NCBI GenBank assembly: GCA_964574635.1
Contig: CAZNOG010000004.1
Location: forward strand, 134,195-198,194
Length of the DNA: 64,000 nucleotides
Reading direction: 5' to 3'
Origin: CAZNOG01 sp964574635
GTDB taxonomy: Bacteria; Bacteroidota; Bacteroidia; Flavobacteriales_D; Cryomorphaceae
In this document: positions 1 to 7,684 of the stretch, piece after piece
Position numbering within the stretch: position 1 is the first letter of the stretch
Layout of the letters: each line of letters opens with the position of its first letter
Position numbers and translations under genes: made by a program
Notes under the pieces: generated by a model
Told to the model about the DNA's origin: nothing
Database searches by the model: none
What the model saw: the letters and a program-made list of their open reading frames with translations, nothing else

Positions 1-239
1 ATTTTAGTCTGCAAGTCAATTTTATCATTTAATGAATAACGAGCTATGGCCCCGATATTCAGATCGGCCGAGAATCCCATAGATCCAATAGAACCATCAA
101 TTCCCGTTTCGGCAAGAATTAATAATTGGGCAACATCGTTCGGGTCATTGTGCCGAAAATCGAATTCGTATGTAGTCTGTGCAAATGATGTAACGGCGGC
201 GCACACTGCTATTGGCAGAATGAGTAGCTTTTTTCTCAT
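1..239 (-). CDS. secreted/outer-membrane protein, N-terminal part only
   Basis: The ATG ending at 239 opens a frame that runs off the left edge (79 residues visible). It begins with a clear signal peptide: MRKK, a hydrophobic stretch, then a signal-peptidase site after SFAQ (residue 21). The visible mature part (TTYEFDFRHNDPND and onward, ending in ARYSLNDKIDLQTK) has the alternating look of a periplasmic or outer-membrane beta protein, but the family cannot be named from this fragment. It is the last gene of the kinase-regulator cluster and has its own copy of the 18-bp motif and a -7-like element (250-257) directly upstream, so it is a candidate target of the adjacent response regulator. 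The predicted leader is very short. Confidence 0.7.
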   Translation of the reverse strand, partial: MRKKLLILPIAVCAAVTSFAQTTYEFDFRHNDPNDVAQLLILAETGIDGSIGSMGFSADLNIGAIARYSLNDKIDLQTK

Positions 240-279
240 TGTTTTTATACAAAGAAAAAGGCGCTAACCCGGCCATTCA

Positions 280-297
280 ATACGCAGTAGTTCGTAT
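280..297 (-). promoter_or_regulatory. 18-bp partial palindrome, copy 1 (candidate response-regulator site)
   Basis: On the minus strand this reads ATACGAACTACTGCGTAT, with ATACG/CGTAT arms. It differs at one base from the copy at 995-1012. It starts just after the regulator's stop codon, and its end is 22 bp from a -7-like TTTCTTTG (250-257) in front of the secreted-protein gene. Confidence 0.5.
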
Positions 298-298
298 T

Positions 299-943
299 TT
301 ATACTATCCTATTATCAGTCGCTTTTTTAACGGCTTCAACTTTGTTTTTTACCTGAAGTTTTCGGTAAATGTTTTCGATGTGTTTTCGAACCGTGTGATA
401 GCTGATGTGCAAGTTGGCCGCCACTTCTTCGTATGTCAGTCCGTTTTTAAGCTGAGTGAGAAGTTCCGTTTCCCGGTCGGTAAGTCCAAAATCTTCCGTT
501 TTTTGATCTTTGGTAATGGGTTGCCGTATGAGCTGGAGTGTTTTAAGCGCGATCACCGGGCTCATAGCGGCTCCACCCGAAAGCGTATCCATTATGGCTT
601 GAAAAATTTCCGTTCCACTGTCTTCTTTCAACAAATAGCCTGATGCACCGGCCAATATCGCATTGAACAGACTTTCGTCATCATCGAAGGTGGTGAGGAT
701 AAGCACTTTTATTTGTGGGTATTTGGTTTTTACGGCTGCGGTTGCGGCAATGCCGTCCATTTCGGGCATTTGCAAGTCCATTAACACCAAATCGATGTTG
801 TGGTTTTTCCGGAGCTGATTCAATAATTCAATTCCGGTTCTCGCCGTATATTTTATGTTGATTTCGGGATATTTCGCCAAGCGGTCTTTTACCCCTTGAA
901 GGTCAATACTCTTGTCTTCCGCTATGGCGATATGAATGTGCAT
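299..943 (-). CDS. NarL/FixJ-family response regulator
   Basis: Two-component DNA-binding regulator. An N-terminal receiver domain (about residues 2-120) has acidic residues in AIAED and the phospho-acceptor Asp in LVLMDLQMPEMDG (D56 from this start), with the conserved TTFDDD and LLKED segments. A C-terminal LuxR-type helix-turn-helix follows (LTDRETELLTQL ... ISYHTVRKHIENIYRKL). I chose the ATG at 943 (214 aa); an in-frame TTG at 967 would add eight residues but would overlap the likely -7 element at 965-972. It lies 77 bp downstream of the histidine kinase on the same strand and is surely its partner. A motif copy sits upstream of its own promoter, which suggests autoregulation (inference). 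Confidence 0.93.
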   Translation of the reverse strand: MHIHIAIAEDKSIDLQGVKDRLAKYPEINIKYTARTGIELLNQLRKNHNIDLVLMDLQMPEMDGIAATAAVKTKYPQIKVLILTTFDDDESLFNAILAGASGYLLKEDSGTEIFQAIMDTLSGGAAMSPVIALKTLQLIRQPITKDQKTEDFGLTDRETELLTQLKNGLTYEEVAANLHISYHTVRKHIENIYRKLQVKNKVEAVKKATDNRIV

Positions 944-964
944 GGCTCTTTTTGATCTATTATT

Positions 965-972
965 CAAAGATA
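965..972 (-). promoter_or_regulatory. -7 element TATCTTTG of the response-regulator gene
   Basis: A perfect match to the Bacteroidota -7 consensus TAnnTTTG, 21 nt upstream of the chosen ATG. No clear -33 TTG is present at the right distance; the 18-bp motif lies there instead, as expected for an activator-dependent promoter. Confidence 0.55.
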
Positions 973-994
973 TGCGTGAAATGCATTATTCGCT

Positions 995-1012
995 ATACGC
1001 AGTTGTTCGTAT
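995..1012 (-). promoter_or_regulatory. 18-bp partial palindrome, copy 2 (candidate response-regulator site)
   Basis: Minus-strand reading ATACGAACAACTGCGTAT; 17 of 18 bases are identical to copy 1. It lies 22 bp upstream of the TATCTTTG element of the regulator gene and just past the kinase stop codon. Confidence 0.5.
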
Positions 1013-1020
1013 TTATCGTC

Positions 1021-2802
1021 TCAAAAACAACCGCTTATCTTGGTGCCCTTGCCTGGCTCGCTCCGGATCTGCAACGCACCTTTTAGTTCCTTAATTCTCG
1101 ACTGCATATTGTGCAAACCATAGCCGCTGTTGACAGCCGATGGATCAAAGCCCTTTCCGTCATCCGTAATTGAAAAACACATTTTGTCCGTTGCTTCCAA
1201 ATCGACGTAAATATTCTTTGCTTCGGCATACTTATACGCATTGCTCACTGCTTCCTGCATAATGCGAAAAAGGTGGGTGGTCTGTACATCCGTGAGTGTT
1301 TTCTCGGAATTGCCTTGGGTTTGAACGATAATTTTGGTTCCGTTTTGGTTCATGGGTTTGAAGAAATCGCGCAAACGCACCGCAAGGGCATCGATGGAAA
1401 CATGCTGATTGTTGAGAAGCCAAACGGTTTTTCGCAGCTCTCCCATACTCATCGACAATACCTTTTGCAAGTTGGGGAAACGCTCCGTGACTTGTACCGG
1501 TGACATTTCCGGTAAGCTCTCCAATGAGGCGTTGATCAGCGTGAGGTACGAACCGATATTGTCGTGCAATTCCCTTGAGATGCGCAATCTTTCTTCCTGC
1601 AGACGGGTTCGTTCTTGTTCTTCGGCGAGTTTCAATTCCAGAGTCGCTTGTTTCGCTAAAGCTTCTTTTCGTTTGAAAAGATAAAAAAGGATGCCGGCGA
1701 CCAGTAACAGAAGCGCCAGAGAAGAAACAAGCCATAAAGTTCGTTTTCGTATATCGAGTTCTTTTTGTTGAATGGTCTGTTGTTGCTCAAGCAATGCCTT
1801 GTCCTTCCGGGCCGATTCGTATTTGGCTTCCATTTCCGCAAGTGATTTTGCCCTGTTGATGCTGTACAAGGTGTCCGTCATCCGCATCTCAATCTTTTTC
1901 AGGTCATAGGCCTTTTCATATTGGTTTTCAGCCTCATAAATGGCAGACAACAATTTGGAGGTATGTATTGCCAAGTCCAGGTATTGTTTTTTGGTGGATA
2001 ATTCCAGGGAAGACTCAAAATATGTCCTGGCGTTTTTATGGTCGTTCTCACCCAGGTAATATTCGCCTAAATTATTCAAGTTGATGGCATAAGGAAAGGT
2101 GTCTTTCAGGGCTTTTCTGATTTCAAGCGCTTCCAGTAATCGTTTTTTTCCTTCGTCTTTCTTTCCCATTACGGAAAGTAAACTCCCCAAATCATCCAAA
2201 ATATATCCAATGCTAATGGAGTCATTGGCGATTCGGGCATTGGCTTCCGACTTTTGAAATACGGTTAATGCATTTTCCATTTCGCCCAATCTCACGAAAC
2301 AGGTGCCCATATGATTATATCCTGTTCCCGCAAGGGCTGTCAAATCATTTGCTTCGGCCAGTTGCACACCCTTTCGGTGGTACTCCAACGCCTTGTGTAT
2401 TTTTTCTTCATCTATGACTTTATCGGCTCTTCTGGCGCTTCTGGAGAAGCTCATGCCGATGGCGTAAAGAATATTTATTTCATCTTCTATTAAATTGTTC
2501 TTTTCACTTACGGCGAGTGCTTCAACCAAATAGTCAAAACCCACTTCAAATTCGTTGCGGTAGTAATATGTTTCGGCAATCAATTGGTGAGCTTTTACCA
2601 ACCATCCGGGTTGATTGTGGGCCTTGGCCCAATTTACTATTTGATTGAGGTATACAAGACTGGAATCGGAATTTGTGCTACGTATATCTTTTGCTCTTTG
2701 GTATTTTTCATCTATTTCGGTTTCGTAAAGCGCTTGTTGTGCCCGCAACGGGGTCCCGGCGAATAGTGCAAAAATCAGTATGATATAAAGGTGTCTATTC
2801 AT
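1021..2802 (-). CDS. TPR-containing sensor histidine kinase (HisKA_3 type)
   Basis: Sensor kinase of 593 aa. A signal peptide (cleavage near LRAQQ, residue 21) is followed by a periplasmic tetratricopeptide-repeat region to about residue 330, a coiled-coil stretch, one transmembrane helix (about 354-375, rich in Leu), then a dimerisation domain with the phospho-acceptor His413 in RISRELHDNIGSYL. The C-terminal HATPase domain shows DDGKGFD and SGYGLHNMQSRI. This layout is common in Bacteroidota and pairs with LuxR-type regulators, here the next gene. The stimulus is unknown; TPR sensors are thought to bind a protein or peptide partner in the periplasm. A near-consensus -7 element (TATCTTTA, 2810-2817) lies 7 nt upstream of the start; no copy of the 18-bp motif is found there. 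Confidence 0.93.
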   Translation of the reverse strand: MNRHLYIILIFALFAGTPLRAQQALYETEIDEKYQRAKDIRSTNSDSSLVYLNQIVNWAKAHNQPGWLVKAHQLIAETYYYRNEFEVGFDYLVEALAVSEKNNLIEDEINILYAIGMSFSRSARRADKVIDEEKIHKALEYHRKGVQLAEANDLTALAGTGYNHMGTCFVRLGEMENALTVFQKSEANARIANDSISIGYILDDLGSLLSVMGKKDEGKKRLLEALEIRKALKDTFPYAINLNNLGEYYLGENDHKNARTYFESSLELSTKKQYLDLAIHTSKLLSAIYEAENQYEKAYDLKKIEMRMTDTLYSINRAKSLAEMEAKYESARKDKALLEQQQTIQQKELDIRKRTLWLVSSLALLLLVAGILFYLFKRKEALAKQATLELKLAEEQERTRLQEERLRISRELHDNIGSYLTLINASLESLPEMSPVQVTERFPNLQKVLSMSMGELRKTVWLLNNQHVSIDALAVRLRDFFKPMNQNGTKIIVQTQGNSEKTLTDVQTTHLFRIMQEAVSNAYKYAEAKNIYVDLEATDKMCFSITDDGKGFDPSAVNSGYGLHNMQSRIKELKGALQIRSEPGKGTKISGCF

Positions 2803-3053
2803 TTGATGCTAAAGATAGAATTAGTTTTTAGTCGTTAACTTCAGGATTCCACGGACTTTCTATGCTTGGGGATAATGGTCGACGTGATGGTTAGCAGGTG
2901 ATTGCCGGCATTTTACCTCTCAAGTTACAGCTTAAAATGTAGCGGGTCTTCGTCCCGAAACCCACTGAAACGCTTATCGACTCTTCCGCGCGTGGGGGCT
3001 ATTTTTTTAATCTTTCAATATCCAATTTCCCTTCTTCGAGTCTGTCTACTAAA

Positions 3054-3914
3054 CTAATCGAGTTTGTGCCCGGTCTTAAAATCCATTTCTGTCTCCCGAA
3101 ACCAAAGTTGGCTGCGGAGCAAAGACCTCGCAGGCGGCAGGTTATTTCTTTCCATAAAAATATCTTCATCCATAGACAAGCCGTATTTCTCGCATTCCCT
3201 TGAAATGTTAATCCTGTCAACTTTAAACCCCACGGAACTAAGCCTGTCAGTGTAGTCCTGCCCGTATATTCTCACATGGTCAAACTGTCCGAATACTATC
3301 TCTCGCTCTTCGGGATCCGTGACGGAAAAATCTTCAAAGGTCTTGTCTAAATTCTTTGATATCGGAACTTGCAATATCGCCTTTCCACCTGGTTTCAAAA
3401 CGCGGTACAATTCCTTCATGGCGTCTATGTCCGCCGGCACGTGTTCGAGCAAGTGATTGCATACCACGAGATCGAAAAAATCATCTTCATAAGGAATATC
3501 CAAAACATTCATATTCTGAACGTAGTCGGGATAATCGTATCCTTCGGTGAACAAGTCACCGCAGATGTATTCTTCAAATCCGATTTTACGCAACGTGTTC
3601 GCCAAGCGCTTTTCAGGTGCGAAATGTAAAATCCTGATGTCCCTCCGTTCAAGAACCTTTGCAACCTCTTTGAGATAGATAAACACCAACCTTTCCCTGT
3701 CCGTCGAACCACATTTATAGCATCCACCCTTCCTGAGCCCCGCTCCAACAACTTGTTTTTCGGTCAAAACCTTGAAATCGGCACCTATTGGGGACAAGTC
3801 TTTTACATGGTAACCACAGAATGGGCAGGTGTATTTGTCGCCCGAATGCCTGGCCAATTCAATACTTCTTCCAGCTCTTGTGAGAAACAACTTGTTGATA
3901 GCGTTCTTTATCAT
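3054..3914 (-). CDS. class I SAM-dependent methyltransferase with N-terminal zinc ribbon
   Basis: A 286-aa protein. Residues 30-68 carry two CxxC pairs (C30/C33 and C65/C68), likely a zinc ribbon; the rest is a Methyltransf_11-type Rossmann domain: ILHFAPEKRLANTL is the motif-I region, DIPYEDDFFDLVVCNHLLEHV covers motifs II-III, and LKPGGKAILQVP is the post-motif segment. Proteins of this build occur near polysaccharide or glycolipid genes in Bacteroidota, but the substrate cannot be read from sequence. It stands alone here, bounded by short non-coding stretches, and its base composition is less GC-rich than the genes after 6 kb. A terminator-like AT-rich hairpin lies just upstream of its start. 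Confidence 0.85.
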   Translation of the reverse strand: MIKNAINKLFLTRAGRSIELARHSGDKYTCPFCGYHVKDLSPIGADFKVLTEKQVVGAGLRKGGCYKCGSTDRERLVFIYLKEVAKVLERRDIRILHFAPEKRLANTLRKIGFEEYICGDLFTEGYDYPDYVQNMNVLDIPYEDDFFDLVVCNHLLEHVPADIDAMKELYRVLKPGGKAILQVPISKNLDKTFEDFSVTDPEEREIVFGQFDHVRIYGQDYTDRLSSVGFKVDRINISRECEKYGLSMDEDIFMERNNLPPARSLLRSQLWFRETEMDFKTGHKLD

Positions 3915-3923
3915 TTGTTTCTG

Positions 3924-3949
3924 TCAGTTTAAACTAAACTGATTTTTTG
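3924..3949 (+). terminator. AT-rich hairpin followed by a T run
   Basis: An 8-bp perfect stem (TCAGTTTA / TAAACTGA) with a 3-nt loop is followed by TTTTTTG on the plus strand. No plus-strand gene precedes it, so its role as a terminator is doubtful. Confidence 0.3.
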
Positions 3950-4006
3950 TTTTTGGGACGTGGCAAAAACTACCGCCGTCGGTTTGCAGCTACCCGAAGG
4001 TAGCGA

Positions 4007-4017
4007 TTTCGAAGCAC
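4007..4017 (+). repeat. 11-bp direct repeat, left copy (TTTCGAAGCAC)
   Basis: An identical copy lies at 5092-5102 in the same orientation, so the pair brackets the low-GC membrane-protein gene at a distance of 1085 bp. The left flank also has a perfect 6-bp hairpin with a CGAA loop (3989-4004). The surrounding sequence (3950-4119) contains no gene; it looks like the edge of a mobile cassette. Confidence 0.4.
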
Positions 4018-4119
4018 TTCACCGTCAATCGGGCGGAGGCTGGATGAGAAGCACGAAGCGTGATAAACCACTGAACCGCCACTTTTGGGTGGTGCTGTTA
4101 TATAGCGCTCTTCTCATCA

Positions 4120-5142
4120 TCATATGAAGTATAATGCCGGTATTATTGCTGTTATCGTCCCAAGTATGAAAGCATATACAAAGTCAGCAAATGAGGGTGC
4201 AGGTCTTTCGACTTTGGGTTCTCGTTTCATTACTCTTATAAATGCCAGTCTTAATGGTCTCTGAATTATTAAAAGGAAAATGGGCATTGTCGTCGCGACC
4301 TGCAACAATGGAGAATTTCCATCAAATTTCTCATTTAAAAATAGTCCATATAAGAAAATTCCTAGTCCAAGTCCAACAGAGTTAAAATACAGCTTACCTA
4401 CTCGAAGTATGTGATAGTCAGTCATTAGCCAAATCCAAACTGAAAAGGCAACTACATAATTAGCTGTCAAAAAGTCATCTTCTGTCTGAAACAAAAAAAA
4501 TGTCAATACGAATGCTGAGAATATTATGGCTGAAATTATTTTGAATCGATTCTCTAATTTGGCTTTGGTTCTGTCTGTAAGTTTGTTTAAATCTTGTTTG
4601 TTTTGGACGGTTATGCTTTCTGATAGACCTAAGTTGAAATTTGTCGGGTATGTATAATTTTTCCTTTCTCTTACTTCTGTTATTTTTCCGCCAAAGTCCA
4701 CCTTGAAATGTTGATTTTCAGAAGTCGTTACGAAAACATTATCGAACTCCTTGTCTGTTGGAGAAATGTAAACTAAAAGTTCTTTGTTTTTTAGTTTGTT
4801 ATTGTCTTTGCCCGTCGTAAAACCTTCAATGTCTATTTTGTATTCAATTCCTTCCGGGTAGTTCAAATAGTTAACCAAATAATAGAATCTCTCATTGTCA
4901 AGTCTTTCGTCTACCTGTATTACGTGGTTTCCGATTCCATTTTTATAAAGTTGAAAAGTCAACCCGTCTTGTAAGTCTATTGAATAAAGGTCAATCCATT
5001 GTCTCAACGCTTTTTTTATGTCATTGTAAGTACCACCTTTTATCGATATGAGATTGTCTGCTTTCACTTTGTTGTATATGGCTGTGGTGGCTTTCGAAGC
5101 ACATTCCTGTCTGCCGAAAGGTACTGAGTGAAAGCTTTGCAT
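4120..5142 (-). CDS. hypothetical membrane protein in a low-GC patch
   Basis: No family recognised. From the ATG at 5142 the product is 340 aa: a soluble, charged N-terminal part of about 200 residues, then four to five hydrophobic helices (starting FKIISAIIFSAFVLTFF and ending in TITAIIPALYFI). The true start is uncertain. The first 25 codons overlap the right-hand copy of a direct repeat and look non-coding, so the GTG at 5067 (315 aa) may be the real start; a TTG at 5160 is also in frame. The gene is much more AT-rich than the genes after 6 kb and is bracketed by an 11-bp direct repeat, which suggests it arrived by horizontal transfer. Confidence 0.65.
   Translation of the reverse strand: MQSFHSVPFGRQECASKATTAIYNKVKADNLISIKGGTYNDIKKALRQWIDLYSIDLQDGLTFQLYKNGIGNHVIQVDERLDNERFYYLVNYLNYPEGIEYKIDIEGFTTGKDNNKLKNKELLVYISPTDKEFDNVFVTTSENQHFKVDFGGKITEVRERKNYTYPTNFNLGLSESITVQNKQDLNKLTDRTKAKLENRFKIISAIIFSAFVLTFFLFQTEDDFLTANYVVAFSVWIWLMTDYHILRVGKLYFNSVGLGLGIFLYGLFLNEKFDGNSPLLQVATTMPIFLLIIQRPLRLAFIRVMKREPKVERPAPSFADFVYAFILGTITAIIPALYFI
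5092..5102 (+). repeat. 11-bp direct repeat, right copy (TTTCGAAGCAC)
   Basis: Partner of 4007-4017. Beyond the 11 exact bases the two flanks keep weak similarity and both run into a TATA-rich, GC-ending segment (around 4100-4110 and 5166-5178). Confidence 0.4.
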
Positions 5143-5183
5143 ACAAACGTTCACCAGCAAGGAGCTATATGCACGCAGTTTTA

Positions 5184-5618
5184 TTATAGTGGAAAATATA
5201 GCACCATCCTTTTCTCAGTGGATCCTCCAAGTTCTACCGTTTCTATCTCGTATCTAATTAATCTATTTAAATTGTAGTACCCCTTTCTTACTCTGACAAA
5301 ATTATCTCCGGGAAATGAATAGTCGGTTCCCCAGCCAGTTGATTGCGTACAGGTACAACCCTCACAACATATTTGCAAAGCTTCGACTCCTTCCTGACTA
5401 ATTACAAGTTTCAAGTCTTCGGCAATTGAATTTACAGGAATGATTATGTCATCCTTTTCGCATGAGGTTAATGTCATTAAAGCAAAAATTATGGTAAGGA
5501 ATCTTCTCGTTGTATCTGTTATTAATTCTACCTTAGGTATTGGCGGTATGTTTTTGTTGCCGATTTCGGAGAACTGTACTGTCAAAATACATGAGATTTT
5601 ATTAGATTCAAAACACAT
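5184..5618 (-). CDS. small hypothetical lipoprotein
   Basis: The frame codes for 144 aa from the ATG at 5618. A lipoprotein signal is clear: RRFLTIIFALMTLTSCEKDD, with the lipobox Cys in LTSC. About 35 residues before the hydrophobic stretch is too long for a signal peptide, and there is no ATG closer, so the real start may be a rare codon inside this segment. The mature part has a run of four Cys in QICCEGCTCTQS and a beta-rich end. No family recognised. It is AT-rich like its neighbour at 4120-5142, lies 41 bp upstream of it on the same strand, and may share its origin. Confidence 0.55.
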   Translation of the reverse strand: MCFESNKISCILTVQFSEIGNKNIPPIPKVELITDTTRRFLTIIFALMTLTSCEKDDIIIPVNSIAEDLKLVISQEGVEALQICCEGCTCTQSTGWGTDYSFPGDNFVRVRKGYYNLNRLIRYEIETVELGGSTEKRMVLYFPL

Positions 5619-5972
5619 GAAATTTTAATAGCTACTATGCCTACGTTGAAAAAGCCCTCGGTGGTGCGGCTCCCGTTGTGCTCGAGCAAGTTTTGACCGT
5701 ACCTCAAATCCATCCCGCGTCCCTACAAGTAGCCGGCCGTAGTGTAACCAAGTCTTCCTCCCCCCTATCCCATTTTTCAGTACTTTGTGCCGTGGATCTT
5801 CGCCCAAAAGACCAAGGAATACGATCCAAGACGGAAATCGAAGATTTCCTTCCGTCCGTCAACAAACCGAAGATCATATTTTCGCTTCAAAACCGTTTTG
5901 AGAATACCAACCAACTTGGCCTTTGAGGAATTCGACAAATCAAAACTCAATCAATATCTTACCTGACTTCCC
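5619..5972. other. gene-poor stretch with a possible gene remnant
   Basis: No confident gene. One plus-strand frame is open from 5748 to a TGA at 5964, ending in AFEEFDKSKLNQYLT; it is in the same frame as the sulfotransferase that starts 9 nt further on, but has no ATG and no recognisable domain. It may be the tail of a truncated gene. Base composition rises here from the AT-rich left part to the GC-richer bulk of the window. Confidence 0.3.
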
Positions 5973-6752
5973 GTGGGTGCAATCGACCACTTGAAAAAAC
6001 CTTTCTTGCCGCTGATCACGTCGGTGGGCAAGGCACTGGAAAAAAGTTCCTTTCACGAGGAACCCATCTTCATTGGCGGGTGCGGAAGATCGGGAACCAC
6101 CTTGCTGCTCTCCATGCTTTCGGCCCACCCCGACATCTTCGCCGTGCCCAGGGAACTCGGTCTCTTCAACCACACCCACCGCGACGAGCAAGGCGATTTG
6201 GTCGTTGACCGCATCGATCGACTTTACCGCACCTTTCTGCTCAATCGAATCCCACGCGAAGCCACGCGGTGGTGTGAAAAATCCCCGTCCAATATTCATC
6301 ACTTCGATGAAATCGACGAGTACTGCGAGGGAAAGTTCAAATTCATCGAAGTGCTGCGCGACGGAAGGGATGTCGTGCTGTCACAGCATCCCACGGCGCC
6401 GGAAAGGTATTGGGTCGACCCCGCCAGATGGGTGCGAGACGTGTCGGCCGGCATGGAGCACCGCGACGATCCCCGGGTACTCACCATACGGTACGAGGAT
6501 CTGATCCGCCGGTACGACGTCACCATGAGTGAAATCTGCCGATTCCTCGGTATTTCACCGACGAAAGAGTTGCGCAATTGGCACGAATACACCACGGTAA
6601 GAAGAAACAGCGCCTATTTTACCAAAGTGGCGAGGTCGCACGCAAATTCCATAGAAAAGTGGAAGCGGACCAAAGACACGGAGCGGATTCGGGAATTCAT
6701 GTCGCACCCCCGGGCCAAGGCGCTGTTGTCCGCCAACGGCTACCCGGTATAA
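5973..6752 (+). CDS. sulfotransferase family protein
   Basis: PAPS-dependent sulfotransferase of 259 aa, starting at GTG. The 5'-phosphosulfate-binding loop is FIGGCGRSGTTLLLSML (residues about 32-48), and the 3'-phosphate-binding segment is EVLRDGRDVVLSQ; WCEKSP and IRYEDLI are typical of the Sulfotransfer_3 family. There is no signal peptide, so the enzyme is cytoplasmic; the acceptor (sugar, lipid or peptide) is unknown. It ends 12 bp before the end of the convergent hydrolase gene. Confidence 0.85.
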   Translation: MGAIDHLKKPFLPLITSVGKALEKSSFHEEPIFIGGCGRSGTTLLLSMLSAHPDIFAVPRELGLFNHTHRDEQGDLVVDRIDRLYRTFLLNRIPREATRWCEKSPSNIHHFDEIDEYCEGKFKFIEVLRDGRDVVLSQHPTAPERYWVDPARWVRDVSAGMEHRDDPRVLTIRYEDLIRRYDVTMSEICRFLGISPTKELRNWHEYTTVRRNSAYFTKVARSHANSIEKWKRTKDTERIREFMSHPRAKALLSANGYPV

Positions 6753-6764
6753 CGTCCTTCCTTC

Positions 6765-7634
6765 TTACGCCCGACCAGAAACAACGCGACCGGTATCCGC
6801 GTCGTCACGGAAAATTCGGGGATAGTACCGATCGAAAAAGTCGGTGAGTCCCAGCCGAAATACCGGGAATCCGTTCAAATTGGAATGCCGGCCCCCGGGC
6901 ACGCTCACCATGACGGTTTCCGTGTGTTCCTTCGCGATGCGGTACAACCGGAACGCCAATCGATAAGACACGATTTTGTCTTTGGTTCCGTGCGCGATCA
7001 GCACCGGGCATTTCACGTTCCGAATCTCCATGTCGTTGCGGAAGGTGTACCGCATGAATCGGGCGGCGGGGATGAACGGTGCGTGCCGGTGCGCCACGTT
7101 GATCAAGTTGTCGTACGGAGTTTCGAGAATCAGGGCACGCGCCCTCACGCGGGCGGCCAACCACACGGAAACCCCCGACCCGAGAGAGCGGCCGTAGATG
7201 CAAATGCGCTCCTCCGCAAATCGCTCCGCGGTTTCTTTGTACCACATCAGAGCGTCGGAGTACAGAATTTCCTCCGATCGCTTCCCCTTCGACTTTCCGA
7301 AACCTCGGTAGTCCGGCGCGATGACGTCGAAACCGAAGGAAGTGAATTCTTCGGCGATGGGCGCCCACCGGGAAAGGTCGCCGGTGTTGCCATGGAAATA
7401 CAATATGCACCCCCTTGGCCGGTCTATCCGGATATGGACGCCGTGCAATTCGCCGCCTTCCACGCCCTGCAGAAAAATCTCTTCGTGGTTGGAAGCCAAG
7501 GTAGACAAGCCGTTGCGCCGCTTGCGCCAATACGGAACGAAAATGAATTTCTCCTGAAACAGAATATAAAACATGCACACGACGAAGTATATCGCGCATG
7601 AGAAAGCAAGGATGATCAAAATCGTTTTTGCCAT
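6765..7634 (-). CDS. membrane-anchored alpha/beta hydrolase
   Basis: An alpha/beta-fold hydrolase of 289 aa with an N-terminal membrane anchor (AKTILIILAFSCAIYFVVCM). The catalytic triad is visible: the nucleophile in YGRSLGSG, Asp in AHGTKDKIV, and His in PGGRHSNL; YFHGNTGD forms the oxyanion-hole region. This matches the Hydrolase_4/FrsA-like family (related to eukaryotic ABHD13/17); the natural ester or thioester substrate is unknown. I chose the ATG at 7634, which places the anchor at the very N-terminus; a longer frame to 7667 would overlap the divergent gene's upstream region. It is divergent from the thioredoxin-fold gene, 50 bp apart. Confidence 0.88.
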   Translation of the reverse strand: MAKTILIILAFSCAIYFVVCMFYILFQEKFIFVPYWRKRRNGLSTLASNHEEIFLQGVEGGELHGVHIRIDRPRGCILYFHGNTGDLSRWAPIAEEFTSFGFDVIAPDYRGFGKSKGKRSEEILYSDALMWYKETAERFAEERICIYGRSLGSGVSVWLAARVRARALILETPYDNLINVAHRHAPFIPAARFMRYTFRNDMEIRNVKCPVLIAHGTKDKIVSYRLAFRLYRIAKEHTETVMVSVPGGRHSNLNGFPVFRLGLTDFFDRYYPRIFRDDADTGRVVSGRA

Positions 7635-7684
7635 ATCTGAAATTTCATCCGAACTATGCACCGCCAAGTCATTTACGGCTGATT

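Noticed and set aside
3950..4119. Bona fide integron attC site
   Set aside because: A perfect hairpin and repeats are present, but the core RYYYAAC/GTRRRY pairs could not be placed convincingly; kept only as a possible cassette edge.
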